A stretch of 64,000 nucleotides of DNA from Lepidodermella squamata (taxonomy: Eukaryota; Gastrotricha): positions 1,054,001 to 1,118,000 of the forward strand of contig JBLDXI010000028.1 of NCBI GenBank assembly GCA_047495785.1, read 5' to 3'. Below are positions 35,832 through 45,437 of the stretch, piece by piece (within the stretch, counting starts at the first letter, position 1; each line of letters begins with the position of its first letter). Made by a program: the position numbers and the translations under genes. Below the pieces are notes generated by a model. The model worked only from the letters and a program-made list of their open reading frames with translations. It was not told the DNA's origin and made no database searches.

Positions 35832-37440
35832 ATGCTGCTAACAATATTTCTACGTTTCGCTGGTTTGGCGCCGTTCCTCAACCAGGGACCTGCGACTTTG
35901 AATCTGAAAATCGCGTCGTCACAGTCGCCTCAAAATTCAATCAGAGCTACGGTAAAAATATGATTAAAATACAAAATGTCCTAGAAATTCGGACATTTCC
36001 CCCCTAGAAACTTTCCCCATCGTGGCCTCCAGATTCTTTCCCGCAGCCGGACCCAACGATTGCAAAACTTGACATTTCGAATGAAACTGAGTTTGGAACT
36101 TTCACCATTGAATTAGCTGAAAATAAGGTGAATTGTTTTGTTCAGGAATTTTACTTTATTCAGATTTTGTTGCTGTAGAATTTTGAACTCGAAATTTCCA
36201 TCGGCACCCTGCCTGCTAGCCGGTATTTTATCCCGTTCGGTATTTTCGGAGACCAGACACTACCCACCCCGGCTTACCATGTGTTACCATCAAGTGACGG
36301 TTCGGCATCAGTTAAAATCGATTTTCTCACAAGTTTCCAACTTCCGGATTCGATCGCGTCGAAACTCGTAAATTTCAAGTCGAGATCACGTGATTACTTC
36401 GCAACAGCATCTGACCTAGTTTTCGGACACCGCGGCATGGGCACTACTTACGGGAATTACCTAAAAAAAGGCCCTGACGGCAAGCCAATCATAAATCCCT
36501 TCATTGAAAATACAATCCCATCTTTCGACGCTGCGGCTATAGACTACGCTGATGGCGTTGAATTCGACGTAACTTTCACCCGCGATAAAATCGCTGTAGT
36601 CTACCACGATTTTTACGTATGCGTAAAAGCTGAACCGGGCCAATTTATCCAGATCCCAATACACGAATTGACGTATTCCGCCATAAAATCAACCCAGTTG
36701 TACCATACCGGGGTTTTAACCGCAGTTTCAAGCCGACCCGATTTGGACCCGGAAATGTTCCGAATCCCGCGGGACATAGGTTTCCCAACCCTGACCGAGG
36801 TCCTGCAACAGACCGATCCTAAATTATCCTTCAATTTAGAGATAAAATACCCGCAAGATGATATTAAGGGTGTCAATGAATGTCCGGGCTATTTCGACCG
36901 AAATTCAGTCGCTGATTGGGTGATTGAAAATCTAGCGAATTTCGCCGGAGATCGGCCTATAGTTGTGTCATCCTTCGATTTTGACATGTGTTTAACTGTC
37001 GCGGCTAGGCAAAATATCTGGCCTGTAGCTGCCCTCACATTAGGAGGTAGGGCTGCTACGCCTAAGGCGGATCCTAGGACTAGATCGACCCAATACACGG
37101 CCCAATTTGCGAAAACGAGTTTGATGTGGGGAATTAGCGCTAAGGCCGATGATTTGGTGTTTGACAAGTCGATACCGAGTTATGTCCGCGAAAAAGTTGG
37201 CGTTGCTATGATGGTATGGGGCGATGATGTTGACGATCCGAAAGTTGCGGCTGACTTGATGCCGAAAAACTCCACAAGTGCTGCTAATATTATCATCACC
37301 AACAAGTATAATTTAGAATTTTTCAAAAAATATTGAATCTGTTCCTTTTTTGCAGTACACCTGGAGTGGTCAAATCGATTAAAAATATCGATCCGCCGAT
37401 TAGCAACTGCGCAACTTCGAACAAATTGTTTTTATTTTAA
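35832..37440 (+). CDS. GPCPD1: GPCPD1-like glycerophosphodiester phosphodiesterase, copy 4 (frame problem in exon 2)
   Basis: Exons 35832-35951, 36008-36128, 36180-37305 and 37356-37440. It is the most diverged copy, with a longer C-terminal tail encoded by exon 4. The GDPD domain is intact: FGHRGMGTTYG, ENTIPSFDAA, GVEFDVTFTRD, VVYHDFY, SFNLEIKYPQ, SSFDFDMCL and MVWGDDVDDP. Exon 2 as read is one base too long: five A at 36120-36124, where four would keep frame, put a TAA at 36125-36127 just before the donor. Everything downstream is clean, so this could be a sequencing or assembly error, a very recent lesion, or a gene translated from an exon-3 start. Conserved spacing of the rest suggests selection until recently. 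Confidence 0.75.
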
Positions 37441-37837
37441 TAGACACAAGTGCCGAGTGATTTATCTGAAAAAAATAAACGGTGAACGCAACATTAATTG
37501 AAAATTGAGGCCATGTGAAGAAGCGCTAATTAAACGTTCGAGTTGTGAACTAATTAAATAAGGCTTCGCGAATTTTTTTTCAATTTTCGAAATTCCTCAA
37601 AAATGAAATTTCACTTTTTAAAACTCACATTACAAAAATTTCAATCCGAAAATTAAATTATTTTGAAAATGTGAAAAATTTAAAATTTTGAAATTCAAAT
37701 TAAGATTTTCGAAAAATGGGACATTTACGAAGCCTTTTACTGGGACATTCCAGTGCAGTTTGCCGAAAATAATTGAAAAAATATGCCAAGTTCAACATTT
37801 TTTTGAGAAAGTCAGTTTTCAAATTGTTCAGTTTTTC

Positions 37838-40800
37838 TTATGATACGGGACATTTCGCGCTACCACAAGCTGCATGTCGTTCCACTCTACTGCGTCGGTG
37901 ACTCCGCGGTTGCTCTACAACTCGAGCAGCCTGGCCATTGGGCACAACCTCGATGTGCTCAACTTCAGTTGGCGTCGATGCCTCAGAGCGGCTATCCTTA
38001 GCCGGCGAGTGATGCTGGTTGTAGTTCGCAATCTGCGTCGAGCAACGGCTGTTGGGCGTTAGGTTAGATATCGATGAGCTCATCACGCTTTGCGACCTAT
38101 TCTGGTCATCGGCTGTCAAAAATGCGTTCATAAGTTGCGACATTGGAATAGCTTCGCCACTCTCTGCAGCCTGCTTCATCAACTACAAAAAAGACAATAA
38201 ATTATTCAAAATTTAAAAAATTTCAATTTTCAATTTTAATTTTTTTTTTAAATTATGGAAATAACTGTACCTGAGGAATTTTAGGGTCCAGAGAGTTGTC
38301 TGGGATTTTAGACACCCTAGTGGTTATTTCCTGGGGTATAGCCGAGCCAGTTGTCGAAGTTCGAGCCGAAGTACCCTCGGACGGCACCGAGCTGTGTTGA
38401 GCAAGTCGGCGTTTAGTACGAGCCGCAGCCATCTCCTGCTTCTTTGTCCTCCGCCCGATTGACCAAACCGTGAATAAATCAACATTTTCGATAGTTGATA
38501 GCACCTTCATTTTAAAAAATAGTTGAAAATTATTTCTCAAAAATTATTATTACAGGCAATTGAATAGTCACAAGAGGCCGGCTGTCGTAATTGATGGCGA
38601 ATTCGTTCTTTTTCAGTTCATTCACAACATTTTCCGTGACAGTAACAGTATTTGGCTATGAAAATTGAAAATTTTAAATTTAATTTTTTTCAAAATTTAA
38701 TTCATACGATAGCAATTTGAGAAATTCGTTGTGATATAGTGACTGGACGTCCACAGGCCAAAAATCGCGGAATTGTCACGCCGAGACATGTCCCAATAAC
38801 AGGTCCAATGTCGCACGCGACTTGAACATCCGTGACCATAGATTTGCGCATCCGGCGCCCGTTGATAATATTTTGACTCGCCTCGCCAGATCGTGCCGTT
38901 AGGTTCGACATTGAATCGTTGCCAACTTCGGCAGCATCGATTAGTTCTTCGGCGATAAGAACCGCTAAATTGGCAGGCAGGGTGGCGTGAAACGGCAGGC
39001 CGACGATAATTTGGTAATCATTAGCGAAGCTGAGAATCTATGCGCAAAAAAATCATAAAAAACGGGATTTTTTATTTTTTTTAAATCGGAAATTTTGGAT
39101 ATCAATTTTCAATTTTTCAATAATTTTTTAATATTAATTTTAATATTATACAAATGTGATTTTTTTCAAATTTCTCACCTTGCAAACGTTGTATTTGATT
39201 GTTACCGCATCGAATTTCCGGAAAAGAGAATTCAAAGTCATGATAGCTTCCTTGACCATATGCGGCGTTGTGACCGTTTTGAAGTTCAACGCGCACGTGA
39301 TTATGGCTACTTTATTCGAATACTAAGAAAAATAATGAAAATAATTGATAGTAGCCGATGAAATTCATCTTTTACATGAACTCGAGTGAGGTTATCAGGC
39401 GATTTTAGAACAAAACTCGGAATAGCTTCTTCGAGTAGGGCAACGCGTCTTTGGCGGTAGGTATTAGACTCCTGGTTTAGCGAGTCGAGTTTATTGCTAA
39501 TTTTAGCCTCCTGAACCATTAGCGGGTCTTTGCCGATGTCACGATGATGCCGCATGGTGATCAACTCGCGGCTTGAATCCATCATCGATAAATCATGAAT
39601 TTTCAGTCCAAGAAGATTCAGCTCTTTCAAATTATCGATCTTAAAAAATATAAGAAAATTTAAATCAATATTTCAGTGGAAGAAACTTACGATAGGCATG
39701 GCAATGAACATGAGACAGTCCCATTCGTCAAAATGAATCATTTGGCCCCGAAGTCGAAGGTGGATAAATCGCTCAATTCGATCTCCAACTGTGTCGTGAC
39801 TCTGGTGCGTTGAAGGCCTGTGAAGGGCCCCGGGCCCAACTGCCAGATCATCAAAATGACCTTGAATCGGCTGAAGCGAATGAACTTCAAACACGTTGTT
39901 CGCAAAATCCAAAACCTGGAGCGACAAAATTGAAAAAATTCCGAAAATACCGAAAAAACCCGGCAATACCCGGTAATACCCGAATTTCGAGATTTTGAAA
40001 ACTTCTGTTTTCAAGTCATCTCCTGTCTCCTTGGTGCTTGGTGTTTCGGGTATTTTCGGGTATTTTCGGGTGTTTTCGGGTATTGCCGGTATTTTCATGA
40101 TTTTTCAGTAATTTCTTACATTCGCCCACGTGCACGGAATAGCAGGTCGTATCAGCTCGAATACTTCATTAAAATCCCGGCCCACAACCCCAGGCAGAGA
40201 GAAGTTGACGCCACGCCCGGCCGAGACAATTTCAAACTCGCGATTGAGTATAATGTAGAAGGAAATTTTGTCGTACAGCGTTTCAGGGTTCGTTTTCTGC
40301 TGCCTGATTGGCGAATTAATATCGCTAGGTATGCTCGGCAACTTTTGCAGAATTTTCGAATTAGCAACCAGAGCTTGTAATACAGGATTCTCGCCAGGTG
40401 ATGCCAAGGTAGGGGGCGGGGATGGTTCGCGGAGTTGAAGCGGGGCTTGGACCTTCATCGCACGGCGATTGATATAGCCGGAATTATCGAAATCCAACCG
40501 CATTAGGACGGAATATTTGCCGCGGCTATCGATGACTTGCGATTGAATTCCGACTGTGATCGAAATGCCGTAGTAGAGCCGAGCGACTTCAGATAACTGC
40601 CCGGCGACGTAGCCGTGTAAATTGCCCCGAATCGATCGGTAACAAATCGTCATGCCGTTGCAGTCTTCGGTAACAACGGAAAAAGACGGCGCTTTGATTT
40701 TCGGATAGGTCCCTCGGAAGTATTCATGCAAGTTGTCGAGGCCGAGTACGAAATCGCTGAGATTTCGGCCAAGCACGCGGAGAAGCGTTTCGTAGCCGGC

Positions 40801-41473
40801 TTGGTGCGTGTATCGAACGAAAAAATGGCCGAATTGCTCCATGACCTGGTCGAGGCGGAGATTGCACGCGTCGGCCGTGCATTGCGCGAGGCGAACGAGC
40901 AATTTATCACTGTAAAGTTGGTGAATTGAAAATCCAGCTCGGCCGAGCCTGCAAATTTTCAGAGAAAATTATTAGAAAATTATTAGAATTATTAGAAAAA
41001 TTGCAGTAACTTGGAACTAAAGTTTCTTTCAATTAAAGAGAATAAGCGGAAAACTTCAGAATCTTATATTTCGGTACTTCGAATATCTGCTGGAAGTTAG
41101 CGGCCTATTTTCAGCTGCCCACTTCAGTAGAGAAGAAACTATAGGATTAGGGTTGGGATTGGGATTGGGATTGGGATTAGGATTGGGATTGGGATTGGGG
41201 TTAGGTTTAGGATTAGGGTTAGGGTTGGGTATTGACTGCCAACTTCTACAAGCTAACCCGATAGCTAACCATCTTCGATTTTTGCTATGGCAAAGTTACC
41301 CCGCTGCCTACAGTCCCCCAGTTGACGGTATGCTTCGAGACTGATTAAATTTACCCAATTCTGGCATCGATTGCTCCGCTACCAGCCGCTTGGGCCAGCA
41401 CAGTTTGCGCAATATCGGCCGAAAACTTGGACGAAATGAACTCGAGTGCAGCTTGCAGCAATAATCCGTACAT
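37838..41473 (-). CDS. Soluble guanylate cyclase-like gene A with degenerate cyclase domain
   Basis: Nine exons from the right: 41355-41473, 40120-40948, 39691-39915, 39376-39639, 39179-39322, 38708-39037, 38554-38655, 38271-38504 and 37838-38182; 863 residues, all in frame. The H-NOX domain (1-185) starts MYGLLLQ and has proximal-haem His114 in LDNLHEYF and the haem-propionate motif Y143-R-S-I-R147. An HNOBA/PAS region follows (VLDFANNVFEVHS, RLRGQMIHFDEWDCL), then the signalling helix. The cyclase-like domain reads KVAIITCALNFKTV where LFSD normally holds the first Mg-binding Asp (Ala here). The second Asp region reads SFANDYQIIVGLP (Asn for Asp), and NxxxR reads TISQR. A 190-residue Ser/Gln-rich tail follows. 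Likely a haem gas sensor without cyclase activity, perhaps a dimer partner. Confidence 0.82.
41145..41230 (+). repeat. GGGATT/TTAGGG hexamer array in intron 1 of cyclase-like gene A
   Basis: About 14 hexamers, mainly GGGATT then TTAGGG/TTGGGG variants, related to the array at 35075-35160. It lies in intron 1 (40949-41354) of the - strand gene, so the transcript carries the C-rich strand. A family-A MITE right end (GTTGACGGTA, 41320-41329) lies 90 bases away without a visible left end. Confidence 0.8.
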
Positions 41474-43178
41474 TTTTCACGGTAAAATCGCGCCGTGTTT
41501 AATATTATTTTAGGTAAATATATATATTAAGGTTATTTCAGGTATTTCGGTGATAGTCTGTTTGATTTGTCACAAAATTATAGCCTCATAACAAACAGAC
41601 AGCGTGATTCGTCTCGTGTGTAATTAGCAACTATAGAGAAATTAATTTCGAGGCCCTCGACAATTAATCACCCAGTCGCACTTCGGCGACTTCTAAGCGC
41701 GATTTTCAAAGTCTTCAACGCGCTAATTAAATGCGACAATAATTCCACAGATTGTTTTTTCTATGGAAACCGGCATGAGGAGAGCTGATAAAATCTCTAA
41801 CCGAGGATATAAAATAGATCGCGAAGCCTTTAACAGTTAATATTATTTGATTGAAGTATTTGGCGGTGAAATTGCCATAACGTTATATATTATTTGACAA
41901 TCGTCATGTGATACTTAATGATTCTGAATAAAAGTGGCCGTTCAAAAATAGCCAACCGCTTTGTTGAGCTTTTATTTGATCGAGTATAGTACTCTGTCTT
42001 CTGTCAACCTGTTGTGAACGTAGTGCGAACAAATGAAAAGTGAAGAGAACGGATATTTTGATATCAGCAAAAAAGATTCGGCAGGTTATACTGTTTTACA
42101 GGACTTGAGTAGTATAGCAATACCGGAATATAAAGTCGTTATATAAAATAATTTTTTAATTCATTTAATTCGTGGTAAGACTTTTCAGCAGTGACACTTC
42201 AGCAAATGACGGTCAAATCAGCAGTGACTTTTCATCAGTGACACATTGTCAGTAAAAAATCCATAAAAATCAAATTTGTGTATTAATTTAAATAATTCTT
42301 GTAGACAAGTGAGCAGTGTCATTTCAGCAGCGACAAATGAGCTAGTGACACTTCATCAATTTTTATTCATTTATCTCGGGCATTGAACTTGCACTTTTTG
42401 AGCTCAACTTCAATGCAGCGCATAGCCCCCCTGCTGAATACGGCTGAAATTCTGTTGATGAATTTATCTCCGCGAAATGTCACCGCGATAAAAATGATGA
42501 ATTTGGAAAAATTTAGGATAAATTATCAAAAAATCACTGCTGACTGGTCAAATGAGCAGGGACTTTTCATCAGTGACAAATGAGCAGTGACATTTGAGCT
42601 GTGACATTTGCGCAGTGTCTCAAATCATCAGTGTCTCTGATTTGTCACTGATGAAAAGTCCCTGCTCATTTGACCATCATTTGCTGAAATGTCACTGCTG
42701 AAAAGTCGTACAACCATTTTTCTTTTATTTTTTTCAAAAAATATTTTATATTATTATATTTTAACGATTTACATTTGATATAACGACGTTTATATTCCGA
42801 TAAACTATTGATAGAGCATCTATCTATACCGTCATCCCCGACATATGATGGTAATGCAACAATATAAACGACTAAGACGTTAAGAAGACAAATTTGGTTG
42901 CCTATCATTTATTCTAGTCAGCTCTGTGTTTATCAGACAAGTAATGCCTATAGAAGCTTCTACACGAAAAACCCTTGATAAGTATAAAAAGAATGAAACC
43001 ACCTCAGTCATCTTCCACTTTATTTCACAATAGGTACACAAAATAGGTATTTGGTTACAATTGAAAGATCAGAGTGAAAGGACATAAGCAGAAAGAACGA
43101 GATTGCTTGCGCCTACCGGTTGATATTAAGGAACAAAGTATTAGTAATAAATGGATGACGTTGTGTTTCGAAGCATAA
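41474..43178. other. Upstream region of cyclase-like gene A
   Basis: Promoter-side spacer of the - strand gene A and 3' region of the - strand membrane-protein gene. It contains one foldback element (42179-42707) and otherwise no recognisable gene. Confidence 0.45.
42179..42707. mobile_element. Foldback element built from TCAGCAGTGAC repeats
   Basis: A 529-base element whose first about 75 bases (starting GACTTTTCAGCAGTGACA) recur inverted at the right end (ending TGTCACTGCTGAAAAGTC). The motif (T)CAGCAGTGAC(A/T)TTT and its variants occur more than ten times, concentrated near both ends. No coding capacity. It lies upstream of cyclase-like gene A. Confidence 0.75.
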
Positions 43179-44040
43179 TTATGGACTGTGCTTCTCGTTC
43201 TCAGTTGGTTCGCGAGTCTTGGTGCCTTCAAACAAGATGACGGGACTCTCCCCTTTTGCTCGCAACAGTCGGTACAACAGACGCTTCTGTAAAACAGGCA
43301 AATCACCTGGAATGACTGGTCTAAAATCGTTTTTGGTTCGAAGGAGCTGAATAAGGTGGGAAGTTTGAGATGAATCACCGTAGGTTTCCACTAGCCTGCC
43401 TTGAGTTGGAGATCGCTCATCTGGAGCATTAACGAGCAATCGTTCTCGCCAATGCTCATCAAAAACAGGACATGTATCATAATGGTTCAGAGCAGCATTG
43501 ACACTCGGAATCTGAACTCCGCAACCCAGCCGCCCATGCCATTCTTGGAACTGCTCAGCGAAGTTTTCAATCAATTTTCGACAACCCATTACAGCAGCAA
43601 GTGAGGCCGCATTATCCGGGTCGACTTCACCTACGATACCTAAAAAATACAGATGTAAATCAATGTATTGGAAATAACAAATAAATAGACAAACCTTGTG
43701 ACGTTAGTGTTGTAAGTGGAGACAGCGCCTTCACAATGATTGGAGAATCGTAGCTATTAACAAGACCATCCGGCTGACCAGCGTAAATTGTTGTCACCAG
43801 TTGATTACGAGGCAGCGCTACGGCGTCAGAAGGGCGAATGAAGATATTGATCAAGCCAAGCGATACATGTCCAAGTTCAGGATGAAGCTTCTTCTGAATG
43901 GCTTTGATAAGATTATAGACGTTTGCATTATCCGGAACTTCTACTTTAATGGGAAAACCAGCTGCAAATTTCACCCAGAATAAAGGCATACTTGCTAACA
44001 CACCAAAGAATGCAAAGATTCCTAGACGCAATAAAATCAT
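43179..44040 (-). CDS. Small membrane-anchored protein, family not recognised
   Basis: Two exons from the right, 43695-44040 and 43179-43639, phase 1 junction in frame; 268 residues. The ATG at 44040 gives a hydrophobic N terminus (MILLRLGIFAFFGVLASMPLFW) that looks like an uncleaved signal anchor, leaving about 240 residues on the far side of the membrane. That part is a mixed alpha/beta-like sequence (GHVSLGLINIFIRPSD, CGVQIPSVNAALNHYD, LLYRLLRAKGES). I cannot assign a family; the membrane-proximal arrangement faintly recalls PIG-S, but the length and the rest do not fit. A MITE begins 21 bases upstream of the start codon, so the element must provide the 5' UTR or promoter. Confidence 0.65.
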
Positions 44041-44061
44041 TATATTTCTCACTTAGTGAGT

Positions 44062-44680
44062 TACCGTCAAACGGGGCGACTTAGCCAGTCGGGGTCACTT
44101 TGCCGCGGAAAAATGGGGCGACTTTCGCATAGCCATATCTCAGAGATATCGAGGTAAAGACCCCTTGAGTGGGATACCGCTGGAAAGCCCAAGAAAAGAC
44201 CAACTGGAATGGCATGAAACTACTTCAGCCTCTCACAATACCTGGTGATTAAACACAGGTAAAGTTGAGCGAAAAATACAGTTTTCGGCAGTATTTAGAT
44301 GACTCCAAAGTCAACCAGGTGTGATCAAAATAAAAAAACCATGTCATTTTCGAGCAGCCCTCGACACAAGCTATCCAGCGGCACCCCGCTTTAGAGGTAT
44401 CCACCTTTCCAACAGCGGTTCGAGTTAGGGCAAAGCCACCCCATCTGCATCTAAACCGTACACAGGGTCACTTTGCGCCGTTCCACGTCAGTTTTTAAAA
44501 TAAATACGATTCAAACAGTTCCACAACGTATATAATTGAATTCTCCGTCATCAGGGCGTATTGACACGATACTTGACATATATCATGCTTGAGAAAATGA
44601 CATCGTGTGTGATCCAAAGTCGATCGCAAAATCCTATGGCAATGTCCCCCCACTGGCTAAAGTCGCCCCGTTTGACGGTA
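44062..44680. mobile_element. MITE family A, copy 3, abutting a gene start
   Basis: A 619-base full-length copy with ends TACCGTCAAACGGGGCGACTT and GTCGCCCCGTTTGACGGTA. It is closely similar to 11501-12098 throughout but has a fuller left end. Internal (G)GGGTSACTTTG motifs recur. TA borders on both sides. It lies directly upstream of the - strand membrane-protein gene. Confidence 0.87.
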
Positions 44681-45437
44681 TATGAATCAGAAATTCACAA
44701 AACTTGGTAAATACCAGTCATTTACGACGGTGAATCCGACAAAATTACTCTTGAGGTCATGGGACGCGCCCTACCTGCTCAGGTAAGCCACCTTGCCTGG
44801 ATTTTTCGATATACACCTATCCAGGTGGTGCTGATGAAGAAATAAAAAGCACCATCGTAATCAGCTTCATTTGTTACATTATATAACAAATTCTCACGTT
44901 TATTATGTGCTGCTGTCAGATATAACAAATGGGGTCCCAAATCGATGCAGCTTTTTTACATGGAAAAAACTGAACTTAACAGCATAAGTTGGCAGCACGC
45001 CAACGGAAGGTGATACGAAGGTAATTTTTGTTTCTATCAACTAGTATTGGTCCGTAAAAATCCATAACAAATGATGAGACTTCCAGGGTAAGCGGTTATT
45101 GCTGATGAAAACACGCTGCTAGGTTCCGTTGGGTCTTTATTCGGTTTACTGTTGGACTTTTTCAGACGTGAAGGCTATCGTTATCGATAAATATCTGGTG
45201 AATTTTTCGTCACTCTTGGCGGTCTCTTTTCCAACAGATGGTCTGATTAAGAGCAGCAAAGCTATCGGTGTCATAATATGAGCTTTCAGCAATAATAAAC
45301 TAAAATGAATTTTTATCACAAATAACTTATGGTGATTGATCGTTAATCAAAATTTCCGAACATCTGCCCAATAAAGTACCTATGAATAACGAAAGCAAGT
45401 TTCCTCATTTTAAACAGCTGAAATTATAAGCAGTAAA
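44681..45437 (+). other. Exon-like fragments upstream of the receptor kinase
   Basis: Two stretches read like coding exons. About 44717-44782 has acceptor ATACCAG, donor GTAAGC and frame IYDGESDKITLEVMGRAL. About 45099-45280 has frame VIADENTLLGSV and, after a TTTTTCAG, VKAIVIDKYLVNF, ending in TGA. I could not join them with normal introns: the needed intron near 45145 would be only about 22 bases. They may be a decayed small gene or an upstream exon of something else. No family recognised. Confidence 0.25.

Noticed and set aside
43179-44040. Calling the small membrane protein PIG-S
   Set aside because: Only the N-terminal hydrophobic segment looks similar; the chain is half the length, and the expected C-terminal transmembrane segment and core motifs are not visible.
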